This document shows, piece after piece, positions 54,876 to 63,439 of a DNA stretch of 64,000 bases. How positions within the stretch are numbered: position 1 is the stretch's first letter; the number at the start of each line of letters is the position of its first letter. The DNA is taken from positions 310,001-374,000 of the forward strand of contig NC_012796.1 of the NCBI RefSeq assembly GCF_000010665.1. The letters run 5' to 3'. This stretch comes from Solidesulfovibrio magneticus RS-1. Its GTDB lineage: Bacteria > Desulfobacterota > Desulfovibrionia > Desulfovibrionales > Desulfovibrionaceae. Under the pieces are notes generated by a model. The model did not search any database and was not told the DNA's origin. It saw nothing but the letters and a program-made list of their open reading frames with translations. The position numbers were made by a program, and so were the translations under genes.

Positions 54876-56350
54876 TGGGGCATCTCCCCCGGGGCCAGAC
54901 GGCCGGTCATAAGGTCGCCCACGCAGCCGGCGTCAAAGACGCCGGCCCGCAGGTCGGCGACCAGGGCGCGGTTGTAGAAGACGAGAACGCGCCCGGCCTG
55001 AGCCAGGAGTTCGTCGAGATCCTCGGAAAAAAAGATCACGGCCGCGCCGCCGGCGGCGCGCTGGCGGAAATGGTCCCAGATCTGGGCGATGGACGCGGCG
55101 TCCAGGCCCCGGGTGGGATTGTCGGCCAGCAGCAGGCGTGTGTCGTCGGGCACAAGGGAGAGCAGCAGGCGCTGCTGGTTGCCGCCGGAAAGCCGGGCGG
55201 CCGGGGCGTGGGGCTGGTTGGTCAGGCGGAAGCGGCCCACGCAGCGCTCCTCGAAAATGGCCCGGGCCTCGTCGCGCCGGTCCGGGAAGGCCAGGCGCAC
55301 ATGGTCCAGGAGGGTCAGGCCCGGAAAAAGGCCCTCTTCCATGCGCGAGGCTGGCAAATAATGGACGGCGGCGTCGAGGAACCGCTTGTGGGGCTTGCCG
55401 GCCAGCTCCAGGCCGCCGACGCGCAGCGAACCGGCCACGGCCGGAGCGATGCCGGCCAGACCCCGCAGGAAGGCTTCCTGGCCGCCGCCGGAAATGCCGG
55501 CCACGCCGACGATCTCGCCCGGGCGCACGTCCAGGGAAAACGGTTCGAGCACGAGTTTTTCATCCGCAATGACGGCGTCGCGCACGGTCAGCAGGCTCTC
55601 GCCGCTGCTGGCGGTGGGCCTGGGCGGGACGGCTGCCTGACAGGCCCCGTCGGCCCCGAACATGGCCCCGAGCAGGGCCTTGGGGTCCAGCGGCGCGGCG
55701 AAATGCCCCACCACCTTGCCCTGGCGCAGCACCGTGGCCTCGTCGCACAGCTCCCTGGCCTCGGCCAGCTTGTGGGTGACCAGCACCACCGAGCGCTCAC
55801 CATCGGCCACAAAGGTCCGCAGCACGTCGAAAAGGGCGGCCTTCTGAGCCGGGGAGATGCCGGAGGTGGGTTCGTCGAGGATAAGCAAGCGCACGTCGCG
55901 GTCAAAGAGGCGAGCCAGCTCCAGATGTTGCCGGGCGGCCACGGTGAGGCTGCCGACCGGCACATCCGGGGGCAGGTCGAAGCCCATGCGCCGGCACACG
56001 GCGTCCAGACGCTCCCGGGCTTGCCCGCGGGACAGGACTGGACCGCCGCCCAGGGCGAAGTTTTCCCACACGGTAAGCGGCGGGAAATCCAGCGGGTCCT
56101 GGGCCAACATGCCGATGCCGAGTTTGCCGGCCCCGTCGGGGTCCAGGCGAGCATGGGCCGTGCCGTCCACGGTGATCGATCCGGCGTCCGGGGCCAGGAC
56201 GCCGCACATGACGCGCATGAGCGTCGATTTCCCGGCCCCGTTCTCGCCCAGGATGCCGTGGACGCGGCCCGGCGCGAAACGCGCCGTCACGTCGTCGTTG
56301 GCGGCAAGGGCGCCGAAACGCTTGACGATATGGGACAGCACGACGTCCAC
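54872..56350 (-). CDS. BMP-type ABC importer ATP-binding protein (two NBDs)
   Basis: A 492-residue protein with two nucleotide-binding halves, as in the sugar/nucleoside (RbsA, YufO) class. The first has GENGAGKSTLMRVM and LLILDEPTSGISPAQ. The second has the family's weak Walker A (VAGISGGGQEAFLRGLAG), LSGGNQQRLLLSLV and LLLADNPTRGLDAA. The start is GTG 56350 with AAGGA just upstream. It lies 27 bases after the binding-protein gene and overlaps the first permease by 4 bases. It energises uptake through the two permeases. Confidence 0.92.
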   Translation of the reverse strand: MDVVLSHIVKRFGALAANDDVTARFAPGRVHGILGENGAGKSTLMRVMCGVLAPDAGSITVDGTAHARLDPDGAGKLGIGMLAQDPLDFPPLTVWENFALGGGPVLSRGQARERLDAVCRRMGFDLPPDVPVGSLTVAARQHLELARLFDRDVRLLILDEPTSGISPAQKAALFDVLRTFVADGERSVVLVTHKLAEARELCDEATVLRQGKVVGHFAAPLDPKALLGAMFGADGACQAAVPPRPTASSGESLLTVRDAVIADEKLVLEPFSLDVRPGEIVGVAGISGGGQEAFLRGLAGIAPAVAGSLRVGGLELAGKPHKRFLDAAVHYLPASRMEEGLFPGLTLLDHVRLAFPDRRDEARAIFEERCVGRFRLTNQPHAPAARLSGGNQQRLLLSLVPDDTRLLLADNPTRGLDAASIAQIWDHFRQRAAGGAAVIFFSEDLDELLAQAGRVLVFYNRALVADLRAGVFDAGCVGDLMTGRLAPGEMPQ

Positions 56351-56377
56351 GGGCAGTCCTTTGCTGGCCGCGCCCCC

Positions 56378-57556
56378 CTACTTGGAGGCGCTGGCTCCGT
56401 CCATGCCGCGCAGCAGCTGCGGGCAAAACCAGATGGCCTTGTCGGTGGCCGTGGAGCCGGCCTGCACGAAGACCGCGCCGTCCTGGTACTCCAGGGGGCC
56501 GGCATAGAGATTGACCTTGCCCGAACCGAGGTCGGCGATGAACTGCGCCAGCGCCTTTCTGGCCTCGGGGGCCAGGGCGTCGCCTTCGGTGAAGCCGATG
56601 GGGCTCTTGTCCGGGTCGTTTAAGGCGGCGAAATCCGGGGCCAGCCATTCGAAGCCCGGCTTGTAGGTTCCGGCGGCCACGGCCTTGGCCACGGTCAAAA
56701 GGGGCGGACCCCAGTTGAAGTAGGGCGCGCCCAGGCAGACTTCGGGCGCGGCCTGGCAGGCCAGCTTGTAGTCGTAGGGCAGGGCGTAGACGTCGGCCCC
56801 GGCCTTCTTGCGCGCCCCGGCCACGGTAAGGGCCTCGGGGGTGTCGATGCCGGAGATGACCACGTCGTAGCCCTGGTCAAAGAACGACCCGGCCACCTGG
56901 TTGGGGTCGGAGGTCACGCCCGGGATATTGAACCAGAAACCGATCCAGCTGACCTTGAAGGACAGGTCCTCGGCCTTTTTGCCGCGCACCTTTTCCCAGG
57001 CGTAGCGCGCGCCGAGGTAGGCGGCGTTGGCCAGACGGCGGGTCTCGTCGTTGATCAGCGGCCCAAGGAAGCCGATCTTGCCAGTCTTGGTGGTCATGGC
57101 GGCGGAAAAGCCGGCCATCATCTTGGCGTATTCCATCTTGGAGAAGACGTTGCCGAGATTCTTCGGGGCCTTGCCGGTGAGCGCGTCGTCGCCTGAAATA
57201 TGGACGAACATGAGGTCGGGATGGGCTTCGGCGGCCTCGCGGATGCCGTCCTTCATGTCGTCGGAACCGGCCAGGATCAGGGTCGCGCCCTTGGCGGCCA
57301 GATCGTCCACCAGTTGGGGAATGGTGACGCCAGGGCGGTCGGCCGGGTTGACCTTGTCGAGGTAGAGCATTTTCGCGCCGGGCAGCTTGGCCTCGACGTA
57401 TTTGCCACCCTCGTACTGGGCCTGGCTATAGCCTTTGTCGTTGTAGGGGCCGACGAGCAACATGCCAAAGGTCAGCGGCTTGTCGGCGGCCAGGGCGGAG
57501 CCGGCCAGGACGGCCAACAGGGCGGCGACGGCCGCCAGGATGGTGAGGCGACGCAT
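56378..57556 (-). CDS. BMP-family (PnrA-like) substrate-binding protein
   Basis: A 392-residue periplasmic binding protein. Signal peptide 1-23 (LLAVLAGSALA, no lipobox, so soluble rather than lipoprotein). Family blocks: LTFGMLLVGPYNDKGYSQAQ, LILAGSDDMKDGIREAAE, MMAGFSAAMTTKTGKIGFLG and QGYDVVISGIDTPEALTVAG. BMP proteins bind purine nucleosides or related small molecules. AAGGAG lies 7 bases before ATG 57556. It is first in the importer operon. Longer in-frame starts are rejected because the signal peptide begins here. Confidence 0.92.
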   Translation of the reverse strand: MRRLTILAAVAALLAVLAGSALAADKPLTFGMLLVGPYNDKGYSQAQYEGGKYVEAKLPGAKMLYLDKVNPADRPGVTIPQLVDDLAAKGATLILAGSDDMKDGIREAAEAHPDLMFVHISGDDALTGKAPKNLGNVFSKMEYAKMMAGFSAAMTTKTGKIGFLGPLINDETRRLANAAYLGARYAWEKVRGKKAEDLSFKVSWIGFWFNIPGVTSDPNQVAGSFFDQGYDVVISGIDTPEALTVAGARKKAGADVYALPYDYKLACQAAPEVCLGAPYFNWGPPLLTVAKAVAAGTYKPGFEWLAPDFAALNDPDKSPIGFTEGDALAPEARKALAQFIADLGSGKVNLYAGPLEYQDGAVFVQAGSTATDKAIWFCPQLLRGMDGASASK

Positions 57557-57629
57557 GGGGTTCTCCTTGGGCTGGGATTGGCGTGGGCGCACTGTAAAAA
57601 AACCGGAAATTTTATGCCAGGGGCCGTGG

Positions 57630-58694
57630 TCAGGAACGGCCCGGCAGACGGCCGTCGCGCAAAAAGGCGTCGATAAGGCCGAACACGTCCTGGTTGCCGC
57701 AAAACCGGCCGCCGGCAATACGCTGGCGCATGGCCGGCAGGGCGGCTTCGAAATCCGGGATGAGCCCGGGGGCCAGGCGCTCCATGGAGGCGGCCTTTCC
57801 ATAGCCCAGGCGTTCCAGGTAGATGGCGTTTAACTGTTGCTCGAAAGCCCCGGCCACCGGGAAGGACAGAACCGGTTTGCCGTAAAAAAGGGCTTCGCTC
57901 ATGAGATTGTGGCTGCCGCCGCAGATGACGTAGGCGCAGGAAGCCAGATCGTCAAGAAAGCCGTCCTCGGCGTAGCTGCGAAAGGTCAGATTGCCGTCTA
58001 CCTTGTCCACCTTGTAGCCGTAGACCCGGAATTCCCGGTCAATGCTTTTCAGGTAGGGGGCAAAGGCGTCGCAGATGCCGCAGCTTTGGTAGACGAGGAT
58101 GTGGCTGCCCTGGCTCGGGCTGCGGTCGATGACGCTCTGGCGCAGGATGGGCGGGGCGACCATGGCCCTGGCCCCGGGCTTGGCCGGGGGCTGGAAAAAC
58201 GAGATGGCCAGATAATCGGAGCAGGCGGAAAAAAGAAACCGGATGGAGGCCCGGATGCCCAGGTAGTCGGGATACAGCCGCCAGGGCACGGGATGGTCGC
58301 AGCAGGAAATGACGTGCTGGTGATCGATGGACAGGCAGGGGATGCCGGCGCGTTTGGCGGCGATGGGCACGAAATATTCGTAGTCGGAAATGGCGGCGTC
58401 GGGTTTGAAATCGGCGATGAGCCGGGCCAGGCGGGCCAGTTCCGAGGGGCGCTTGATCAGGGTGCGGGCGGCGAGCTTGAGTGTGGCCGGGGTGTCCAGG
58501 CGCTGGTTCTTGTAGCGGGTGCCGGGGTTTTCGAAGCGCTCGACCCGGAATTCGCGGGAGAGCAGGCCCGCCCCTTCCTCGCTGGAGACAAAGAGGAATT
58601 CATGGCCCAGGGCGGCCAGCCGCCGGGCGAGAATGAGGGCGCGTATGGCGTGTCCGTGCTGGGTGCCGTGGACGCCGTAGAGGATGCGGGCCAT
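57630..58694 (-). CDS. GT-B glycosyltransferase (MGT/GT28-like)
   Basis: A 354-residue GT-B glycosyltransferase of the MGT/MurG-like type: N-terminal LYGVHGTQHGHAIRALILAR (the GxGH-type loop), ISDYEYFVPIAAKRAGIPCL in mid-protein, and the C-terminal donor-site block CAYVICGGSHNLMSEALFYG followed by KPVLSFPVAGAFEQQLNAIYL. It is cytoplasmic. It belongs to a minus-strand run of three glycosyltransferase genes. No strong ribosome site precedes ATG 58694. Acceptor and sugar unknown. Confidence 0.85.
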   Translation of the reverse strand: MARILYGVHGTQHGHAIRALILARRLAALGHEFLFVSSEEGAGLLSREFRVERFENPGTRYKNQRLDTPATLKLAARTLIKRPSELARLARLIADFKPDAAISDYEYFVPIAAKRAGIPCLSIDHQHVISCCDHPVPWRLYPDYLGIRASIRFLFSACSDYLAISFFQPPAKPGARAMVAPPILRQSVIDRSPSQGSHILVYQSCGICDAFAPYLKSIDREFRVYGYKVDKVDGNLTFRSYAEDGFLDDLASCAYVICGGSHNLMSEALFYGKPVLSFPVAGAFEQQLNAIYLERLGYGKAASMERLAPGLIPDFEAALPAMRQRIAGGRFCGNQDVFGLIDAFLRDGRLPGRS

Positions 58695-58838
58695 GGGTGG
58701 TGTCGCGTCTCCGATGAAAATATGGGGCGCTGCCGGCGGCGCGCGGCAGCCAGAGGTGGGGCAGCACTAAACGGCAAGCGGGCCGGCGTCAACAGGGAGG
58801 GGGCGCGGCCGTCTGCAGGCAGGCGGCCGCATCGTGCG

Positions 58839-59996
58839 TCAGTCCCGGATCACCCGCATGACCACGCCGCCCCAGCCGACCTTGTAGCGGATGCCGCGCC
58901 AGGACATGGTGTTGGTGGTAAAGGTGCGGCCAAAACACCAGCCCAGCATCAGAAACGTGGCGGCGTAGCCGCGCAGCCAGGCGAGCATGCCCACCCGGCG
59001 CGGGCACAGCGACCGGAAACACAGCCCCAGCCCGGCAAAAGCGGCCAGATAGACGGCCGAGAGCGCCGCGCCCGCGCCGCAGCCCGCGCCGAAAATCCAG
59101 GCCGCCAGCATGGCCGCGGCGGCCACGGGCGGCGCGGCCAGGAGCAGCACCGCCGCGATGGAGACGATCCAGCCGGGCGGGATGCAGAACTTCAAATAGA
59201 GCAGCTGACGCGTCAGCCAATCGTCCCAGCGGGCCAGGGATACCTTCTCCAGCGGCGTTTGCAGGCAGGCGGCGGCCACGGGCCAGGCGGCCACGCCAAA
59301 GGTGTGGAGATGCGGCCCCATGGAGAAGTCGTCCACGATGTTTTGGCCCCAGAGCCTGGCCAATCCGAACCGGTCGAAGGCTTGGCGCGACACGGCCATG
59401 GCCCCGCCCCAGGGCTGGGTGATGGCCCGGATGGGCTGGAGCAGATGCAGGGCCAGGCAGGTGACGGCCATGCCCACCGTGGCCGTGGCTCCGTCGCCGG
59501 GCACGACCTTGTGGAAGCCGCTGGTCATGGGCGCGTCGCCCCGGGCGATGGGGGCCACGAGATTGGTGACGAAGTGCCGGTCGGCCACGTGGGTGGAATC
59601 GCAGAACACGAACACATCGGCGGTGTGGGCGGCGCGCAGGCCGGCTAAGATGTTGTGGTTTTTCTGACCGCAGGCTTCGGCCCGGCCGGCCACCACCACC
59701 TGGACCCGGGGATCGGCCCCGGCCACGCCCACGACGAGATCGGCGGCCGGGTCGGACGCCTCGGCCACCACGAACACGGCCAGGAAATCGGGGTAGTCCT
59801 GATCGATCAGCGAGGCCACGGCCTGGCGCATCCCGGGCGTGTCGCCGGTGACGGGCACGATGACCGCCGCCCGGGGGCGGTCTTGCGGCATGGCCTCCGG
59901 GCCGTCGCCGCCGCGCACATGCTTGCGCCCGAGCAGGAACAGGGCGGCCAGCACCACCAGTTGGGCAGCCATGACGCCGAAAACGAATCCCTCCAC
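58839..59996 (-). CDS. GT2/GT21-like glycosyltransferase (ceramide glucosyltransferase-HpnI type)
   Basis: A 385-residue membrane glycosyltransferase: N-terminal helix (1-25), GT-A domain with AAVIVPVTGDTPGMRQAVAS, FVFCDSTHVADRHF (DST in place of DxD), QPWGGAMAVSRQAFDRFGL, and a later SLARWDDWLTRQ block resembling the (Q/R)xxRW motif, then three or four C-terminal helices. The family includes ceramide glucosyltransferase and HpnI, which act on lipid acceptors. The start is GTG 59996 with GGAGG 4-8 bases upstream. A hairpin (CGGCCGC arms, about 58806-58832) lies past the stop. Confidence 0.85.
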   Translation of the reverse strand: MEGFVFGVMAAQLVVLAALFLLGRKHVRGGDGPEAMPQDRPRAAVIVPVTGDTPGMRQAVASLIDQDYPDFLAVFVVAEASDPAADLVVGVAGADPRVQVVVAGRAEACGQKNHNILAGLRAAHTADVFVFCDSTHVADRHFVTNLVAPIARGDAPMTSGFHKVVPGDGATATVGMAVTCLALHLLQPIRAITQPWGGAMAVSRQAFDRFGLARLWGQNIVDDFSMGPHLHTFGVAAWPVAAACLQTPLEKVSLARWDDWLTRQLLYLKFCIPPGWIVSIAAVLLLAAPPVAAAAMLAAWIFGAGCGAGAALSAVYLAAFAGLGLCFRSLCPRRVGMLAWLRGYAATFLMLGWCFGRTFTTNTMSWRGIRYKVGWGGVVMRVIRD

Positions 59997-60089
59997 GCAT
60001 CCTCCAAAGCGGCCGGCGGCCGCCTGATATTATCGTCTTCCATAACAAAGAAGAGACCCTCCCGGCCTCTTCGTCCATCGCCCCCATCA

Positions 60090-60138
60090 CCCCATGTGGG
60101 GTTTCCAAAGGGGCTCAGCCCCTTTGGCCGCCGGAGGC
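60090..60138 (-). repeat. Dispersed intergenic hairpin element, copy C
   Basis: CCCC-ATGT-GGGG (60090-60101), stem CCAAAGGGGC/GCCCCTTTGG with loop TCA (60105-60127), tail GGCCGCCGGAGGC (60126-60138). It lies 22 bases past the stop of the minus-strand exported-protein gene. The stem differs from copy B at several places on both arms with pairing intact, which is strong evidence for an RNA or ssDNA hairpin role. Confidence 0.75.
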
Positions 60139-60159
60139 ATCTTCCGTCTTCTCTTTTCT

Positions 60160-60513
60160 CTACGGCGTTCGCACGGCGCGCAGTTCGACTTTGCTGCCGC
60201 CTTTGGTGGTGAGCACGCCGGTCAGTTCGTTGCCTTTGGCGTCGCCCTCGAAGATGTGGCCGCTGCCGTGGAGCATGTAGAGGTGGCCGTTAAAGATGGC
60301 CCCCACCACGTGGTAGACGTTGGTTTCGCCGGTCAGGGCGCTGACGACGACCTGGGCCTTGACCGCGTTGCCGTCCTGTTCGACCACGGCTTGCAGGTTG
60401 GAGCCATAGAGCGACCCGCGCCAGACGCCGGCCACGTCGGCTTCCGCGGCGGCCAGCGCCGGGGAAAAAAGGATCAGGCAGGCGAAGAAAACGGCGTGCA
60501 GGCGGTGTCGCAT
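60160..60513 (-). CDS. Small exported protein, unknown function
   Basis: A 117-residue protein with a clear signal peptide (MRHRLHAVFFACLILFSPAL, cleavage after AAAE/A) and a beta-rich mature domain: VAGVWRGSLYGSNLQAVVEQ, AVKAQVVVSALTGETNVYHV, FNGHLYMLHGSGHIFEG and ELTGVLTTKGGSKVELRAV. The G-x-W-x-G start and repeated two-strand pattern resemble lipocalin-like or calycin-type small periplasmic proteins, but no family is named. The longer frame to 61038 overlaps the next gene and is rejected. It ends at hairpin copy C. Confidence 0.8.
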   Translation of the reverse strand: MRHRLHAVFFACLILFSPALAAAEADVAGVWRGSLYGSNLQAVVEQDGNAVKAQVVVSALTGETNVYHVVGAIFNGHLYMLHGSGHIFEGDAKGNELTGVLTTKGGSKVELRAVRTP

Positions 60514-60563
60514 GAGTCGGACTCCATGGCCGGAACAGGGTCGCGCGGCTGCGCGGGCGGGTT

Positions 60564-61685
60564 TTACGTCTCGGCGTCGCGGTTGGCGGCGGCCGGGGCA
60601 CGTTTCCCGGCTAACGCCTGGGCGAAGACGGTTTCGTGGCGGCGCACCATGGCGTCCATGGAATACAGCGCCACGGCGCGTTCCCGGGCGGCCCGGCCCA
60701 TGGCCAGCCGCTTGTCCTCGTCGGCGAGCAGGCCGGCGATGGTCTCGCCCAGGGCTTCGGGATTGCGCGGCGGACACAACAGCCCGGTGACGTCGGGCAC
60801 GACCAAGTCCGGGATGCCGCCCACGGCCGTGGCCGCCACGGGCAGGCCCATGGCCATGGCTTCGAGCAGCACGTTGGGCAGCCCCTCGCGCACCGAGGAC
60901 AGGACAGCCACCGAGGCCTGCTGGAAAAACGGCCGGGGATCGGGGGTGGAAGGGTAGCTGCGAATGAGCCCGCGCACCGGGCTGCGGGCAGCCAGGGTCC
61001 GCACCGATGTGCGCAGCGGCCCGTCGCCCACCAGCCACAGCTCGGCCCGGGGACGCCGGGCCACGACGTATTCAAAGGACCGGATGAGCGTCTCGTGGTC
61101 CTTGTCCTCGCAAAACCGGGCCAGGCACAAGACCACCTCGCGCACCGGCCGCATGTCGTCGGGCGGGGGCAGGAAATGGTCGGTGTCCACGCCGTTGGGG
61201 ATGCACTCCACGCGCTCGGCCGGCCGGCCAAGGGCGATGAGCTCCTTGGCCAGGGGCGCGGCGTTGACGATGTGGCGGTCGCACAGCCCTTTTAAAAATC
61301 GTTCGTGCTGCCGCTTGATGGCCCCGCCGCCCCGGCAGGTGCCGATGACGGGCCTGGCCCCTTGCAGCTTGGCGAACACCCGGCCCCAGATGTTGGGCAC
61401 GGCGGTCAGCGGCACGAAGAGATCGGGTGGGCTGGCCTTGAGCTTGCGCCACAGCCCGGCCAGGGATTGCGCCCCGACCTTGGGATAGGGCGACAACCAC
61501 GTCAGCGGGATGCCGCCGGCCTCGGCTCGGGGCGCGAAGTCGCGGACGTCGGCCAGCATCCAGAACTCCGGGGCGAAACGCGACCGGTCCAGACGCAGCC
61601 CAAGCTCCAAGGCCTGGCGCTGGGTGCCGCCGAACTCCAGGTCCTGCAACAGGAAAACGACCCGGGCGGGAGTCTCTCGCGCCAT
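60564..61685 (-). CDS. GT4 glycosyltransferase
   Basis: A 373-residue GT-B glycosyltransferase: N-terminal VVFLLQDLEFGGTQRQALEL, C-terminal VLCLARFCEDKDHETLIRSF, WLVGDGPLRTSVRTL and the donor-site VREGLPNVLLEAMAMGLPVA. ATG 61685 shares its A with the upstream stop (TGATG), so the gene is translationally coupled to the radical SAM/SPASM gene. An in-frame ATG 96 bases further upstream is rejected because it would overlap that gene. The pair suggests that a product of the SPASM enzyme is glycosylated, or that both act on one glycan. It is followed by the small exported protein. Confidence 0.9.
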   Translation of the reverse strand: MARETPARVVFLLQDLEFGGTQRQALELGLRLDRSRFAPEFWMLADVRDFAPRAEAGGIPLTWLSPYPKVGAQSLAGLWRKLKASPPDLFVPLTAVPNIWGRVFAKLQGARPVIGTCRGGGAIKRQHERFLKGLCDRHIVNAAPLAKELIALGRPAERVECIPNGVDTDHFLPPPDDMRPVREVVLCLARFCEDKDHETLIRSFEYVVARRPRAELWLVGDGPLRTSVRTLAARSPVRGLIRSYPSTPDPRPFFQQASVAVLSSVREGLPNVLLEAMAMGLPVAATAVGGIPDLVVPDVTGLLCPPRNPEALGETIAGLLADEDKRLAMGRAARERAVALYSMDAMVRRHETVFAQALAGKRAPAAANRDAET

Positions 61686-62899
61686 CAATACCCCATCAAC
61701 CCGCAACAACGGGTGCACGACGGCATCAGCCCCTCGGTGTGCAGGCTGGCACGGAAGCGGCGATAGGACTCGCTGTTCCACAGCTCGGTGATGGTGTGGT
61801 CGCGCACGTTGCCGACGATGTAGTCATGATAGTCGCGGCACGGCGACATGTCGCCGTTGGAATCCAGCTCCACCGCCTGATAGATGGAGATGCACTGGTT
61901 GTAGCCAAAGGTCGATTCGTGGTTGGTGTAGTACTCGCGCAGGCTGTCCACGCCGGCCACGTTGGGGATGATGTTGACCGGCGGATTGTTCCAGCCCTTG
62001 GAACGGCGCTGCACTTCGGCCAGCTGCTTGTTGAGCGTCTCATGGTCCTTGATGGTCCAATCGCCCACCCATCCCCAATGCAGCTTGGGCGTGAAGCCGA
62101 AGCGACGGGTGAAGTCCTCGTCATGGGCCTTGGCGCTCTTTTCGTCAATCCACCAGGACAGGTAATAGACAAAAAGATCGACCCGATCCTTGTAGGCCTC
62201 GTAAATATCCACCAAATGATGGACGTTGGCGCTGGAAATCGTGGTCAAGGCTGCCACCAGCGGCAGCTGGGTCTTGTGGGCCTTCTTGGCTTCCTTGATG
62301 GCCGACAGGGCTTCCTGGACCACTTTGTGGTTGTCGCCGCCGCCGGCCGAAGGCCGGGCCGCATTGTGGGTCTCGGCCGAATGGCCGTCGATGGACATCT
62401 GGAGCAAAAACATCGGCGCGGCCGCCAAACGGTCCGCCGCCGCCGCCACACGCGTGGCGTTGGTGGCGATGGACGTCGGCATTCTCAGCTCGGTTGCCCG
62501 CTCGATGATCTCCAACCATCCTTTATACATGGTCGGCTCGCCGCCCCACAGGTACACCGAAGGACGATGGCCGTGACGGGCCAGATCCTCCAAGAGCGCC
62601 AGATAGCGCTCCGGCGAGATTTCCTTTTTCTTCAGGTCCTTGAGATCGCATCCGTGGAGAAAACCCTGGTCGCCCCACTGGCCGCAGGTATGACAGCGCA
62701 GATTGCACACGTCCGTGATGCGGATGGAGAGCTGCCGGATGCTGCGGGCATGGCCGGTCTCGGCCTGGGGATTGAGGAAGGAAAACAGGAACTTTTCTTT
62801 CTCAAGGGCGGCCAGGCGGCCGGCGATCCAGGGATGACGGGCCACCTTGACCGACTGCTTGAGAATCGTGCCAAGGGCGACGCTGCTGCGCTTGCTCAT
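61685..62899 (-). CDS. Radical SAM/SPASM-type protein
   Basis: A 404-residue enzyme: radical SAM site ITDVCNLRCHTCGQWG (Cys65, 69, 72), VYLWGGEPTMYKGWL, FLLQMSIDGHSAETHN, and a C-terminal SPASM-like region (YNQCISIYQAVELDSNGDMS, PCRDYHDYIVGNV, CTRCCG). SPASM proteins bind extra iron-sulfur clusters and modify peptides or act as sugar/alcohol dehydrogenases. No precursor peptide is seen nearby. GGAGG precedes ATG 62899 by 8 bases. Its leader region upstream (62900-63572) is crowded with hairpins. It is coupled by a TGATG overlap to the GT4 gene. Confidence 0.88.
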   Translation of the reverse strand: MSKRSSVALGTILKQSVKVARHPWIAGRLAALEKEKFLFSFLNPQAETGHARSIRQLSIRITDVCNLRCHTCGQWGDQGFLHGCDLKDLKKKEISPERYLALLEDLARHGHRPSVYLWGGEPTMYKGWLEIIERATELRMPTSIATNATRVAAAADRLAAAPMFLLQMSIDGHSAETHNAARPSAGGGDNHKVVQEALSAIKEAKKAHKTQLPLVAALTTISSANVHHLVDIYEAYKDRVDLFVYYLSWWIDEKSAKAHDEDFTRRFGFTPKLHWGWVGDWTIKDHETLNKQLAEVQRRSKGWNNPPVNIIPNVAGVDSLREYYTNHESTFGYNQCISIYQAVELDSNGDMSPCRDYHDYIVGNVRDHTITELWNSESYRRFRASLHTEGLMPSCTRCCGLMGY

Positions 62900-63100
62900 G
62901 AAACCTCCAATGGAATGCCTTGCGGCGAAATGTCGCCTTACGCCGAAACCGGCCGCGCTTCAAGCCTCCCGATGAACGGGACGGCAGGGCTCCGCCAGGG
63001 CGTTGCTCCGGACCCCCTGGCTGTCTGTGGCGGGCGGGGGAGCCACAAGCGGTTGGCAGGTGGGGGGCGTGGCGGGGCGCGTGGCGGCTGCGCCGCGTGA

Positions 63101-63173
63101 GTCGTCGGGATTTCCAGGGCTTCGATGCGCCCGGCTGCCGCCGGGTGCTCGAAGCCCTGGAAATCCCGACGAC
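63101..63173. repeat. Long hairpin 1: 25-bp perfect arms plus inner stem
   Basis: Arms 63101-63125 and 63149-63173 are perfect reverse complements (25 bases; core GGGATTTCCAGGGCTTCGA). The 23 bases between them pair further (127-135 with 140-148, one G-T pair), leaving loop TGCC. The result is a near-continuous 34-pair hairpin with one bulge at 63126. It lies upstream of the radical SAM/SPASM gene. Confidence 0.9.
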
Positions 63174-63272
63174 CCGGTTCGCCCGGGGTTGCCCGGCGCG
63201 GGAGCAAAGCGAATGGTCCCGTGATTGGCTATCCTGTCAACTTCTTATCCTGTCGCTCCGGTTCCAAGAATG

Positions 63273-63330
63273 CGAAGGGGGGCGGATTTGGGCGCGAGGC
63301 TTTGATCGCGCCCAAATCCGCCCCCCTTCG
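63273..63330. repeat. Long hairpin 2: 25-bp perfect arms
   Basis: Arms 63273-63297 and 63306-63330 are perfect reverse complements (core GGGGGGCGGATTTGGGCGCG) with an 8-base loop, GGCTTTGA. It is 99 bases after hairpin 1. The arms are G-run-rich on one strand and C-run-rich on the other. Confidence 0.9.
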
Positions 63331-63340
63331 CTGGCAAGTG

Positions 63341-63409
63341 GAAGGCCGGGATTTCGGTTGGTTGTCCGGGCGGCTTCCGCCCGGACAACCAACCGAAATC
63401 CCGGCCTTC
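63341..63409. repeat. Long hairpin 3: 33-bp perfect arms
   Basis: Arms 63341-63373 and 63377-63409 are perfect reverse complements (33 bases) around a 3-base loop, CTT. The core GGCCGGGATTTCGGTTGG shares GGGATTTC with hairpin 1. It begins 10 bases after hairpin 2. It is the longest inverted repeat found in the window. Confidence 0.9.
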
Positions 63410-63439
63410 ATTATGGCTCGGCCGCCTTCGCGCCCGCCG

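Noticed and set aside
61686-61781. N-terminal extension of the GT4 protein
   Set aside because: Would overlap the radical SAM/SPASM gene by 97 bases; TGATG at 61685 is the natural start.
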